Assembly: GCF_900110555.1 (NCBI RefSeq)
Contig: NZ_FOEE01000017.1
Location: 27,353-91,352 of the forward strand
Direction of reading: 5' to 3'
DNA length: 64,000 bases
Source of the DNA: Trujillonella endophytica
Lineage (GTDB): Bacteria > Actinomycetota > Actinomycetes > Mycobacteriales > Geodermatophilaceae
The position numbers and the translations under genes are program-made. Below the pieces are notes generated by a model, which was given only the letters and a program-made list of their open reading frames with translations, ran no database searches and was not told where the DNA came from. This document shows, one piece after another, positions 42,040 to 50,140 of this stretch; the first letter of the stretch is position 1, and each line of letters starts with the position of its first letter.

Positions 42040-42290
42040 GGGCCGGTTCTCCTTCCGCGGAGTGGCGTCCAGCCTAGTCCCGGCCCGATGCGCGTCGACC
42101 GCCCTCCGGTCCGCCGTCCGCGGTCGGACTCCGCGCGCGTGACCTGCGGCTGCGCCCCTTCCCGGTGTTCACCGCTTCCGCTCCGGCGGACCCATGTGAT
42201 AGTTGTCGAAACATCTACGGTAAGCATGTGCGGAGGGAAGCCGCCGTCCCGTCGGGGGACGTCGACCCCCTCCCGAGAGCGAGGTCTGCC

Positions 42291-43466
42291 GTGACCGCCT
42301 CCCCATGGGCGCCGCCCACTCCGGCCGTGCCGGTCCCCGCCGCGCCGTCGCTGGCCGCGCACGTCCGCGACTGGCGCGCCGCGCACGGGCTCACCCACGG
42401 CGACCTGGCCCGCCGGCTGGGCGTCGCGCGCACCACGGTCCGCAACTGGGAGCTCGGGCGCCGGCCCCAGCCCCTCCAGCTCGCGGCGCTGGCCCGGCTG
42501 TTCGGCTGGGACGACCTGACCGCCCGCGCCGTCGCGGGGGAGGACCGGGTGCGCACCGAGCGCACCTCGGGAGGCCGGCACGCCTCGCCGCTGTGCCGCG
42601 CGCGCCTGGCCGCCGGCCTGACGATGACCCAGGTGGCCAACCGGGTCGGCGTCACCCCGGCCAGCGTGTCGCGCTGGGAGAACGGCTGCCGCCGGCCCAG
42701 CCCGGGTCACCGCCCGCGCCTGGCCACGGTGCTGCGCGTGGGGGCCGAGCAGCTGGACCGGCTGCTGGAGGACACCCCGGCGGGCCGGTGGGACGGCGCC
42801 GCGCTCCCGGGGCTCGGGGCGCTGCGCCGCGCCGCCGGGTGGACCCAGCGCGAGTTCGCGCTCGCCGTCGGCATCGGCTCGACGACCGCCCACCGGTGGG
42901 AGAACGGCCGCACCCGCGTGCCGGAGGAGCGGGTCGAACGGGTCGCCGCGGTCCTCGGCCTGACCGAGGCGGAGCTGCTGGAGCGGGGCGCGACGGAGGT
43001 CGTCCGCGCCGACGCGATCCCGGCGCTCGCCCGGCTGCGCACCGCGGCGGGCATGAGCCAGTCGGAGGCCGCCCACCACGTCGGCATCAGCGTCCGGACC
43101 CTGCGCCGCTACGAGCACGGCCGCCGGCGCCCGGGGCTCGCCGCCGCCCGCGCCCTCGCCCGCTGCTACCGGCGGCCGCTGGCGGAGGTGCTGCGCGCCG
43201 GCGCCGTTCCCGTGCCGCCGATCCTCGTCCACCGGGCATGGGTGCCGGGCGACCTGCCCGCCGTCCTCGAGGCGCTGCGTGCGACGTCGGGTCTGTCGGC
43301 CGCGGAGCTCGGCCGCCGCCTCGGGACGACGGGGCGCCGGGTGCGCTCGTGGGAGCGGGGCCTGGCCGTTCCCGGGCGCGCCGCGTGCCAGCGGCTGGAG
43401 CTGCTGCACCAGCTGCCGCCCGACCGGCTCGCCCGGCTCGCGCGCGGGTTCACCCCGGCCGGCTGA
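42291..43466 (+). CDS. Protein with five tandem XRE-type helix-turn-helix domains
   Basis: The GTG at 42291 follows GAGG by 6 nt; the frame open to 42165 is less likely. Five XRE/Cro domains are visible in 391 residues at about 21-72, 101-150, 174-224, 244-293 and 323-372. Each has the helix pair (for example GLTHGDLARRLGVARTTVRN, GMSQSEAAHHVGISVRTLRR) and ends with a W/Y-E-x-G turn (NWELG, RWENG, RWENG, RYEHG, SWERG). No sensor, nuclease or toxin domain is evident. It may bind several operators at once or bridge DNA. XRE proteins normally carry one such domain. Confidence 0.85.
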   Translation: MTASPWAPPTPAVPVPAAPSLAAHVRDWRAAHGLTHGDLARRLGVARTTVRNWELGRRPQPLQLAALARLFGWDDLTARAVAGEDRVRTERTSGGRHASPLCRARLAAGLTMTQVANRVGVTPASVSRWENGCRRPSPGHRPRLATVLRVGAEQLDRLLEDTPAGRWDGAALPGLGALRRAAGWTQREFALAVGIGSTTAHRWENGRTRVPEERVERVAAVLGLTEAELLERGATEVVRADAIPALARLRTAAGMSQSEAAHHVGISVRTLRRYEHGRRRPGLAAARALARCYRRPLAEVLRAGAVPVPPILVHRAWVPGDLPAVLEALRATSGLSAAELGRRLGTTGRRVRSWERGLAVPGRAACQRLELLHQLPPDRLARLARGFTPAG

Positions 43467-43490
43467 GCGCGGGCGCGGCCCGCCGCGGGC

Positions 43491-44519
43491 TCAGCCCGGC
43501 AGGTCGGCGGCGAGCGCGACGACGTCCTCCAGCTCGCGGAGCGCGTCGGTGAGGTGGGTGCAGGTGCTGGTGCCGCCGAACTCGGCGCGCACCCGCGCGC
43601 GGAGGTCGGCCACGGCGGTCCCGGCCAGCCGCCCGGCGCTGGCCGCGGCCGCCGGGCACTCCTGCCACGGCAGCACCCGCGGCAGGGCCTGCGCGGCCAG
43701 CACCGTCCCGGTCGCGCGGTCCACGCGGGCGCGCACGTCGTACTCGTGCAGCACCGTCTCGGTCCCGGCCAGCGAGGTGTGGGAGTCGCGGAACATGGCG
43801 TCGACCACGAGCACGGCAGGGTCGGCGGGGTCGGCGGCGACGTCGAGCCGGCGGTGGCGGCGCATCGCCCCGGGCGGGAGCGGGCCGAACGCGTGCCAGC
43901 CGTCGGCGTCCGCGGTCCGGAGCTCGGGCGCCACCGGTCCCTGCATCGGTGGCAGGGACCCGCGGCTGCGGATGTGCACCATCATCGTGCCGTCCTCGCG
44001 CCAGCCGGAGCAGATCCCGGCCGAGGCGCCCAGGGCGGCCGACAGGGCGGCACCCGCCGGTGACGTGGCGCCGCCCGCCGGCGCGGCCGAGGGGCCCTCG
44101 ATCATCAGGGCGTAGCCGGAGATCAGCGAGGTGACCGGGACGTCGTCCAGGAGCAGGAACAGCGGCGACCGCGCGGCCCGCTCGTCCGGGAGCGCCGCGT
44201 CCAGCGCGGTGCGCCAGCCCGAGGCGGCGCGCAGGCCGAGCAGGTCCGCCGTCCCCGGGTGCGCGGGGGCGGTCCGCAGCTCCTCGACCCGGCCGCCGAC
44301 CACGACCGCCGTCGTCTCCGCCGTCCGGAGCACCGACGCCGTGCCGTCGGGGGCGGTGCCGAGGTCGCGGGCGGCGCCGAGCAGGTGCAGCGGACCGGCA
44401 GCGCCCTCGGGGCGCACGATCTCGGTGGTCGCCGTCCGTCGCACCGACCCGGGGGCGCGCGGCGGGGTGCCGTGCCCCGGGTCGTGCAGGCCGTGCGGCG
44501 GGTCGAGGGCGACGCTCAT
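43491..44519 (-). CDS. DUF2889-type protein
   Basis: ATG 44519 (MSVALDPPHGLHDPG) gives 342 residues; the open frame continues to the left beyond this but overlaps the thiolase on the other strand. The C-terminal third has RRHRRLDV, VVDAMFRDSH, LHEYDVRARVDRATGTVL and CTHLTDALREL, the DUF2889 pattern. The function of this family is not known. It is often found near steroid or aromatic catabolism genes (recollection, not checked). It is divergent from thiolase 2 with only 81 bp between starts. Confidence 0.7.
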   Translation of the reverse strand: MSVALDPPHGLHDPGHGTPPRAPGSVRRTATTEIVRPEGAAGPLHLLGAARDLGTAPDGTASVLRTAETTAVVVGGRVEELRTAPAHPGTADLLGLRAASGWRTALDAALPDERAARSPLFLLLDDVPVTSLISGYALMIEGPSAAPAGGATSPAGAALSAALGASAGICSGWREDGTMMVHIRSRGSLPPMQGPVAPELRTADADGWHAFGPLPPGAMRRHRRLDVAADPADPAVLVVDAMFRDSHTSLAGTETVLHEYDVRARVDRATGTVLAAQALPRVLPWQECPAAAASAGRLAGTAVADLRARVRAEFGGTSTCTHLTDALRELEDVVALAADLPG

Positions 44520-44600
44520 CAGTGCCTCCGCCGGGCGCGGTACAGGGGTCGCCGCCGACCGTACAGTGACCGGCAGGCCATCTCGAAGAGGAGAACCAGC

Positions 44601-45746
44601 ATGCGGGACGCAGTGATCGTCGAGGCCGTCCGGGCTCCGGTCGGCAGGCGCAAGGGTGGGCTGTCGGGGGTGCACCCGGCCGACCTGTCGGCGCACGTGC
44701 TCCGCTCGCTGGTGGAGCGCGCCGGCGTCGACCCCGCGCTCGTCGAGGACGTCATCTGGGGCTGTGTGGGCCAGGTGGGCGAGCAGACGTTCGACATCGG
44801 GCGGACCGCGGCGCTCGCCGCGGGCTGGCCGGAGACGGTCACCGGCGTGACGATCGACCGCCAGTGCGGGTCCTCCCAGCAGTCGATCCACTTCGCCGCC
44901 GCCGGGCTCGTCGCCGGGCAGTACGACGTCGTCGTCGCCGGCGGGGTGGAGTCGATGAGCCGGGTGCCGATGGGCACCTCGCTGATGGACCGGGACCCGT
45001 TCGGCGAGGCGTTCATGGCGCGCTACGGCACCTTTCCCAACCAGGGCGTGGGCGCCGAGATGATCGCGGAGAAGTGGGGCATCACCCGCGGGCAGTGCGA
45101 CGAGTTCTCCGTGGCCTCGCACGAGAAGGCGGCGGCCGCCCGTGCCGACGGCCGGTTCGCCGCGCAGATCGCGCCGGTGACCCTGCCCGACGGCACGGTG
45201 GTGAGCGAGGACGAGGGCATCCGCCCGGGGACGACGACCGAGGTGCTGGGCGGCCTGAAGACCGTCTTCAAGCCCGAGGGCGGCGTGATCACCGCGGGCA
45301 ACTCGTCGCAGATCTCCGACGGGTCCGCGGCGCTGCTGATGATGACCGGCGAGAAGGCCCGCGAGCTGGGCCTGACGCCGCTCGCCCGGGTGCACACCGC
45401 CGTCCTGGCCGGGGCCGACCCGGTGATGATGCTGACCGCCCCGATCCCGGCGACGGAGAAGGCGCTGAAGCGGTCCGGGCTCTCGCTGGACGAGATCGGC
45501 GCCTTCGAGGTCAACGAGGCGTTCGCCCCGGTGCCCCTGGCCTGGCTCGCCGACGTCGGCGCCGACGCCAAGGCGCTCAACCCGCTCGGCGGCGCGATCG
45601 CGCTGGGGCACCCGCTCGGCGGCTCCGGCGCCCGGATCGCCACGACCCTGCTGCACCACATGCGCGACAACGGCATCCGCTACGGCCTGCAGACCATGTG
45701 CGAGGGCGGCGGCCAGGCCAACGCCACCATCTTCGAGCTCCTCTGA
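44601..45746 (+). CDS. Thiolase (acetyl-CoA acyltransferase) 2
   Basis: ATG 44601 has GAGGAGA upstream; 381 residues. The nucleophile Cys is in IDRQCGSSQQSIHFAAAGL, the His in VNEAFAPVPLAW, and IALGHPLGGSGARI and TMCEGGGQANATIF complete the active site. The start (MRDAVIVEAVRAPVGRRKGG) resembles FadA5-type thiolases used on steroid side chains, but the substrate cannot be set by eye. It acts downstream of acyl-CoA dehydrogenation and hydration. Confidence 0.92.
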   Translation: MRDAVIVEAVRAPVGRRKGGLSGVHPADLSAHVLRSLVERAGVDPALVEDVIWGCVGQVGEQTFDIGRTAALAAGWPETVTGVTIDRQCGSSQQSIHFAAAGLVAGQYDVVVAGGVESMSRVPMGTSLMDRDPFGEAFMARYGTFPNQGVGAEMIAEKWGITRGQCDEFSVASHEKAAAARADGRFAAQIAPVTLPDGTVVSEDEGIRPGTTTEVLGGLKTVFKPEGGVITAGNSSQISDGSAALLMMTGEKARELGLTPLARVHTAVLAGADPVMMLTAPIPATEKALKRSGLSLDEIGAFEVNEAFAPVPLAWLADVGADAKALNPLGGAIALGHPLGGSGARIATTLLHHMRDNGIRYGLQTMCEGGGQANATIFELL

Positions 45747-45768
45747 CACCGCCGCTGTTCGCGGCACA

Positions 45769-45815
45769 GGAAGCGATCCCCGCCTTTCCGGGCCCGGGAC
45801 GTGGGGATCGCTTCC
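45769..45815. terminator. Bidirectional hairpin between thiolase 2 and the NUDIX gene
   Basis: A 13-bp perfect outer stem (45769-45781 with 45803-45815) encloses a smaller CCCGGG palindrome. It lies between convergent genes. Confidence 0.65.
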
Positions 45816-45846
45816 TATGCCTCGGGGGGCGGGTGCCCGGCGGGCG

Positions 45847-46452
45847 TCAGCGCCAGGCGAAGACCGGCTGCTCCAGGTGGTCGACCCGCGTGTCCAGGCC
45901 CCGGCAGGCGACCTGGCAGAACTGGTAGACGACGGCCGCGGTCGGCGCGTGCACGAACCCGCCCAGCAGCGGCAGCCGGATGACCGGCTGCTCGGACTCG
46001 GGGATGCGCACCAGCAGCGGCTCCACGTCGAGGTCGGCGACCGGCACCCGGTGGATGCGGGCGACCTCGGACTCCTGCGGGGTGAGCTCGCCGACCTCGC
46101 CGGCCCAGCAGACGACGGGGGTCATCACGTAGCCCGACCGGGTCACGTAGTCGTCGAGCAGCCCGAGGACGGCGTCCGGCGGCAGCGTCAGCCCGACCTC
46201 CTCCTCGAGTTCGCGCAGCGCGCCCTGGGCGGGCGTCTCGCCGGCGTCCAGCCGCCCACCGGGCAGCGCCCACTGGCCGGCGTGGTTGCGCATCCGCGCC
46301 GCCCGGCGGGTGATGAGCAGCGCCGGGACGCCGTCGTGGCAGATCACGCAGACGGCGACGGCGGCGTGCTTGAGGTCGGGCCGGTCCGCCGCGCGGCGGG
46401 GAAAGGCCGAGACCCGGGCGGCGACGCCGTCCCGGTCGATGGTCGCGCTCAT
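45847..46452 (-). CDS. NUDIX hydrolase
   Basis: ATG 46452 gives 201 residues. The NUDIX box reads GGRLDAGETPAQGALRELEEEVGL at about 72-95, matching Gx5Ex7REUxEExGU. The context (ICHDGVPALLITRRAARM before it) resembles CoA pyrophosphatase-like members, but the UPF0035 motif is not certain. It hydrolyses a nucleoside diphosphate linked to another moiety. It is downstream of the XRE-cupin gene with 29 bp between. Confidence 0.88.
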   Translation of the reverse strand: MSATIDRDGVAARVSAFPRRAADRPDLKHAAVAVCVICHDGVPALLITRRAARMRNHAGQWALPGGRLDAGETPAQGALRELEEEVGLTLPPDAVLGLLDDYVTRSGYVMTPVVCWAGEVGELTPQESEVARIHRVPVADLDVEPLLVRIPESEQPVIRLPLLGGFVHAPTAAVVYQFCQVACRGLDTRVDHLEQPVFAWR

Positions 46453-46481
46453 GGGTGCACCTCCGGACGGACCGTACGTCC

Positions 46482-47060
46482 TCAGCCCCGCGCCGGGCGG
46501 GCGCGGACGTGCAGCCGCTCGCCCTGCGGGCCGTACAGGTTGAGGATCTCGGCCGGCGCGTCGCCGGGGTTGCCCACCCAGTGCGGGGTGCGGGTGTCGA
46601 ACTCGGCCACCTCGCCCGGCTTGAGCTCGAGGTCGTGCTCGCCGAGCACGAGCCGGACCCGGCCGGACAGCACGTAGAGCCACTCGTGGCCCTCGTGCGT
46701 CTTCTGCTCGGGCTCGCCCGGCGGCCAGTGCGGCGGGATGACCTGCTTGTAGGCCTGGACGCCGCCCGGCCGGCGGGTCAGCGGCTGGAAGACGTGCCCA
46801 CCGCGTTCGAAGGGGCGGGCGACGACCCGGGGGTCGGGCGTCGACCGCACGCCGATCAGCTCGTCGATCGGCACCTCGTGGGCACGGGCCAGCGGCAGCA
46901 GCAGTTCGAGCGTCGGCCGGCGCTGCCCCGACTCCAGGCGGGAGAGGGTGCTCACCGAGATCCCGGTGGTCTCGGCCAGCCGGGTGAGGGTGACGCCGCT
47001 CTTCGACCGCAACTCGCGCAGCCGGGGCCCCACGGCCGCCAGGACGTCGTCGTCGGTCAT
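46482..47060 (-). CDS. XRE-cupin transcriptional regulator
   Basis: The ATG at 47060 is preferred; a TTG further up at 47084 lies inside the operator palindrome. The 192-residue protein has an N-terminal XRE HTH (GVTLTRLAETTGISVSTLSRLESG, about 22-45) and a C-terminal cupin (THEGHEWLYVLSGRVRLVL, then LELKPGEVAEFDTRTPHWVGN), a common regulator type that senses a small ligand through the cupin. Divergent from the thioredoxin-reductase-like gene with a palindrome between. Confidence 0.9.
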   Translation of the reverse strand: MTDDDVLAAVGPRLRELRSKSGVTLTRLAETTGISVSTLSRLESGQRRPTLELLLPLARAHEVPIDELIGVRSTPDPRVVARPFERGGHVFQPLTRRPGGVQAYKQVIPPHWPPGEPEQKTHEGHEWLYVLSGRVRLVLGEHDLELKPGEVAEFDTRTPHWVGNPGDAPAEILNLYGPQGERLHVRARPARG

Positions 47061-47069
47061 GCCACCAGT

Positions 47070-47096
47070 TTGCCGTTCCGGCAACGATGTTTGTCA
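47070..47096. promoter_or_regulatory. Operator palindrome and divergent promoter between XRE-cupin and trxB-like genes
   Basis: TTGCCGTTCCGGCAA (47070-47084) is a perfect 6-3-6 inverted repeat. On the minus strand TTGACA (47096-47091) lies about 17 bp upstream of bases overlapped by the palindrome, so a bound regulator would block the XRE-cupin promoter. The plus-strand TTGTCA at the same bases may serve the divergent gene. Confidence 0.6.
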
Positions 47097-47126
47097 AGTC
47101 TGCGGCAGCAGCGCACCCTTCCGGAC

Positions 47127-48089
47127 ATGAGCGAACGAGTGGACGTCCTGGTGATCGGTGGGGGAGCGGCGGGGCTCTCCGGTGCGCTGGCCCTGGCGCG
47201 GGCCCGGCGCAGCGTGCTGGTGGTGGACGCGGGTGAGCCGCGCAACGCGCCCGCGGCCGGGGTGCACAACTTCCTGACCCGCGACGGCACGCCGCCGGCC
47301 GAGCTGATCGCCCTCGCGCGCGCCGAGGTCGCCGGTTACGGCGCCGAGGTCCGCGACGGCCGGGTGACGGCGGCCCGCCGGGTCGACGGCGGGTTCGAGG
47401 TGGCGCTGGCCGACGGCGGCACGGTCCGGGCCCGCCGGCTGCTGATGGCCGGCGGGGCGCGCGACGAGCTGCCCGAGGTGCCGGGGCTGGCGGAGCTGTG
47501 GGGCACCGACGTCCTGCACTGCCCGTACTGCCACGGCTGGGAGGTGCGCGACGAGGCCGTCGGCGTCCTGGCGACCAGCGCCATGGGGGTGCACCACGCT
47601 CTGCTGTGGCGGCAGTGGACGGCGGATCTGACCTTCTTCCAGCACACCGGCCCGGAGCCGACCGCCGAGGAGGCCGAGCAGTTCGCCGCCCGCGGCATCG
47701 AGGTGGTGACGGGGGAGGTCGTGGGGCTGGAGACCGAGGGCGGCCGGCTGACCGGGGTGCGGCTGGCCGGCGGGGCCGTCGTCCCGCGGCGGGCGCTGGT
47801 CGCCCAGAGCCGGGTGCGCGCGCCGGGGGAGGCGCTCGCCGGCCTGGGGCTGGAGCCTGCGGAGGTGGGGATGAACGGCGTCGTCTTCGGCAGCGTGCTC
47901 CCGGTCGGTACCGACGGCGCCACCGCGGTGCCGGGGGTGTGGGTGGCCGGCAACGCCGGCGACGTGCGCGCCCAGGTGGTCGTGGCCGCGGCCCAGGGCC
48001 TGGCCGCCGCCGGTCAGATCAACATGGACCTCGTCCTGGAGGAGACCCGCGCGGCCGTCGCCGCCCGGACCGCGGTCGGTGCGGCGTGA
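47127..48089 (+). CDS. Thioredoxin-reductase-like NAD(P)/FAD oxidoreductase
   Basis: ATG 47127 gives 320 residues. The FAD motif is VLVIGGGAAGLSGALALARA, the redox cysteine pair is LHCPYCHGWEVRD (CxxC), and the late FAD motif is VWVAGNAGDVRAQVV. The NADPH motif in the middle (GVLATSAMGVHHA) lacks the usual GxGxxA glycines, so NADPH binding may be altered. The 4-bp overlap (GTGA) with the methyltransferase gene shows co-translation. It is likely controlled by the XRE-cupin regulator. Confidence 0.85.
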   Translation: MSERVDVLVIGGGAAGLSGALALARARRSVLVVDAGEPRNAPAAGVHNFLTRDGTPPAELIALARAEVAGYGAEVRDGRVTAARRVDGGFEVALADGGTVRARRLLMAGGARDELPEVPGLAELWGTDVLHCPYCHGWEVRDEAVGVLATSAMGVHHALLWRQWTADLTFFQHTGPEPTAEEAEQFAARGIEVVTGEVVGLETEGGRLTGVRLAGGAVVPRRALVAQSRVRAPGEALAGLGLEPAEVGMNGVVFGSVLPVGTDGATAVPGVWVAGNAGDVRAQVVVAAAQGLAAAGQINMDLVLEETRAAVAARTAVGAA

Positions 48090-48703
48090 CCGTCTACGAC
48101 GAGCAGTGGTGGGAGGAGCGCTACGCCTCGGGGCAGTCGGAGTGGAGCGGTCGGCCCAACGACGTCCTGGTCGCCGAGACCGCCGACCTGCCGCCGGGCA
48201 CGGCACTGGACGTCGGCTGCGGCACGGGCGGGGACGCGGTGTGGCTGGCCGCCCGGGGGTGGCGGGTGACCGGCGTCGACCTGTCGCGCACCGCGCTGGA
48301 CCGGGCGGCCGCCGCGGCGGAGGCGTCCGGGGTCGCGGAGCGGACGACGTGGCAGCACGGTGACGTCACCTCGTGGGTGCCCCCGGAGCGTGCCTTCGAC
48401 CTGGTGACGTCGGCGTTCCTGCACGCCGCGGCGTCCCAGCGGGAGGACGTCGTGCGGCGGCTGGCGGCCGGGGTGGCGCCGGGCGGCACGCTGCTGATCG
48501 CCCAGCACGACCCGAGCGACCTGCACACGGTGCGCCACGGCGGGGACCCCGACCTGTTCGCCACGGCCGAGGAGCTCGCCGCCGCCCTGCCGGCGGGGGA
48601 GTTCGACGTGCTCGTGGCGCAGGCGCGACCGCGGCTGGGCCGCGCGCACGAGGGTGAGGACGTGCCCATGGCCGACGCCGTCCTGCGGGCGCGCCGCCGC
48701 TGA
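48086..48703 (+). CDS. Class I SAM-dependent methyltransferase
   Basis: GTG 48086 overlaps the previous stop; 205 residues. Motif I is ALDVGCGTGGDAVWLAARGW, motif II ends VTGVDLS, and FDLVTSAFLH and LLIAQHDPSD follow. The N-terminal YDEQWWEERYASGQSEWSGRPN resembles the TehB/thiopurine-methyltransferase-like group used in detoxification. The acceptor is unknown. Pairing with a thioredoxin-reductase-like enzyme suggests redox or xenobiotic stress response. Confidence 0.88.
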   Translation: MTVYDEQWWEERYASGQSEWSGRPNDVLVAETADLPPGTALDVGCGTGGDAVWLAARGWRVTGVDLSRTALDRAAAAAEASGVAERTTWQHGDVTSWVPPERAFDLVTSAFLHAAASQREDVVRRLAAGVAPGGTLLIAQHDPSDLHTVRHGGDPDLFATAEELAAALPAGEFDVLVAQARPRLGRAHEGEDVPMADAVLRARRR

Positions 48704-48708
48704 CCGGA

Positions 48709-48725
48709 CGCCGCCGGGGGCGGCG
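48709..48725 (+). terminator. Short hairpin after the methyltransferase gene
   Basis: A 7-bp stem (48709-48715 with 48719-48725) begins 6 nt past the stop. It is small but well placed. Confidence 0.4.
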
Positions 48726-48874
48726 CATGACGCGGGTCACACACCCGATGTTCCGGCGATCCAGCACGTCCCGACGTGTTCGGGGCGCGTCATCGCGTCG
48801 ACACCTCGTCGTCTTCAAGGGGAGCCCGAACGCAGGGACCGCACAAGGATTCACTTGGCACCAAGGAGACGACA

Positions 48875-49330
48875 ATGCGCATCCGAACCCTCACCGCTGC
48901 CACCGCCCTCGCCGCCGGCGCGACCGTCGCGCTGGCCGCCCCGGCCGCCGCCGCGCCGCCGAACCAGTCGGGACTGGTCAACGTCAACGTCTCCGACCTC
49001 GTCGTCCAGATCCCGATCGGGATCGCCGCCAACATCTGCGACGTCAACGTCGCCGTGCTGGTGCAGGACCTGGTCGACGACGCCGCCAACTGCGACGCGG
49101 AGGCCACCCCCGACGCCGACGCCGAGATCACGCGCGCGCCCGGCGGTCCCGGCACCCAGGAAGGGCTCGTGAACGTCAACGTGTCCGACATCGACATCCA
49201 GGCGCCCATCGGCGTCGTCGCCAACGTGTGCGACGTGAACGTCGCGGTCCTCGCCGGCCTCGTGGCCGACGACGCGGTGCCGTGCGAGGGCAGCGCGCTC
49301 CCGACCTCGGACATCACCATCCTCCCCTGA
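48875..49330 (+). CDS. Secreted two-repeat chaplin-like protein
   Basis: ATG 48875 follows AAGGAG by 5 nt; 151 residues. A Sec signal peptide is clear (MRIRTLTAAT then an Ala-rich core ending AAPAAAA, about 1-27). Two repeats follow, about 33-73 and 97-137, each with GLVNVNVSD, IPIG or APIG, then N-x-CDVNVAVL and a second Cys. The cysteines are 18 residues apart in both (55/73 and 119/137), the spacing of Streptomyces chaplin domains as I recall them. No sortase motif or anchor is seen, so it is secreted, perhaps as a surface amyloid or hydrophobin-like protein. Confidence 0.75.
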   Translation: MRIRTLTAATALAAGATVALAAPAAAAPPNQSGLVNVNVSDLVVQIPIGIAANICDVNVAVLVQDLVDDAANCDAEATPDADAEITRAPGGPGTQEGLVNVNVSDIDIQAPIGVVANVCDVNVAVLAGLVADDAVPCEGSALPTSDITILP

Positions 49331-49342
49331 CGTGCCCCGCCG

Positions 49343-49363
49343 GCCGGCGGTGATCCCGCCGGC
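49343..49363. terminator. Hairpin between the chaplin-like gene and the stressosome operon
   Basis: An 8-bp stem (49343-49350 with 49356-49363) lies within overlapping GCCGGC palindromes between convergent genes. Confidence 0.5.
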
Positions 49364-49373
49364 GCCGGCCGCG

Positions 49374-49745
49374 TCAGCCGGCCCTCGGTCGGTGAGCCCT
49401 GATCCCGCTCGCCGGCCGGGGGTCCGGCGCGTCCGGGGTCGGGTCGCTCCCGGCCCCCCGGCCCGGCAGGAACGACCGCTGGGTCATGTCGAAGGTCGCC
49501 AGGACCTCCAGGAAGAACTCCGAGGCGGCGGTCGCCACCTCCGCCACCTCCTCCGGCGGGGTCTCCCGCAGCGCCTCCAGCAGCACCTCGTGGTGCACCC
49601 GGGCCAGGTCGAGGATGCTCACACCGCCGTCCACGGCGGCCCGGCCCAGTTCGTAGCCGCGGTGCAGGCCCGCCTCCCCGCGCTGCGGCAGGTAGCTCAG
49701 GAACGCGACCCGGTAGTCCCGGGTGAGGGCGTCCGCCCCGGTCAT
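49374..49745 (-). CDS. RsbU N-terminal-like kinase-associated protein
   Basis: ATG 49745 overlaps the RsbS-like stop by 4 bp. The 123-residue helical protein has YRVAFLSYLPQRGEAGLHRGYELGRAAVDGGVSILDLARVHHEVLLEAL, the pattern of the RsbU N-terminal domain, which docks the RsbT kinase in Bacillus (family knowledge). No PP2C phosphatase domain follows, so it could be an RsbT-binding adaptor or decoy. It is the last gene of the four-gene operon; a disordered Pro-rich tail ends the protein. Confidence 0.7.
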   Translation of the reverse strand: MTGADALTRDYRVAFLSYLPQRGEAGLHRGYELGRAAVDGGVSILDLARVHHEVLLEALRETPPEEVAEVATAASEFFLEVLATFDMTQRSFLPGRGAGSDPTPDAPDPRPASGIRAHRPRAG

Positions 49746-50140
49746 CCCGCGGCGTCCCGTCGGCCCCTCGACCGGGCGCCGGTCGGCCGGCCGAGATACG
49801 CCAGGCCCTCCTCGAGGTCGAGCGCGGTCGGCACGTCCCCGGTGTCCATCCCCAGGGAGACCATCGCGAAGGCCACGTCGGGCTGGATCCCGACGATGAC
49901 GGTCTCGGCACCCCGGAGCCGCGCCATCTCCGCGATCGTGCGCAGCGTGTTCGCGCCGAAGGAGTCGAGGACGTCCAGCGCGGCCACGTCGATCACCACG
50001 CCGCGGGACCGGTGCCGGCCGATCTGCTCGACGAGGTCGTTGCGGAACAGCAGCATCTGGGAGTCGTCGAGGGCGGTGTGGATGGAGGCGATCAGCCAGT
50101 CGCCCTGCCGCAGGATCGAGACGAGCTTGGGTCCGGTCAC
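49742..50140 (-). CDS. RsbS-like single STAS-domain protein
   Basis: GTG 50140 overlaps the RsbR stop by 4 bp; 132 residues. The STAS domain reads LVSILRQGDWLIASIHTALDDSQM, then GVVIDVAALDVLDSFGANTLRTIAEMARL, with the phosphorylatable serine in DVLDSFGANT, as in RsbS. In stressosomes RsbS is the core scaffold and is phosphorylated by RsbT. The partner RsbR and an RsbT-like kinase are encoded directly upstream. Confidence 0.88.
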   Translation of the reverse strand: MTGPKLVSILRQGDWLIASIHTALDDSQMLLFRNDLVEQIGRHRSRGVVIDVAALDVLDSFGANTLRTIAEMARLRGAETVIVGIQPDVAFAMVSLGMDTGDVPTALDLEEGLAYLGRPTGARSRGRRDAAG

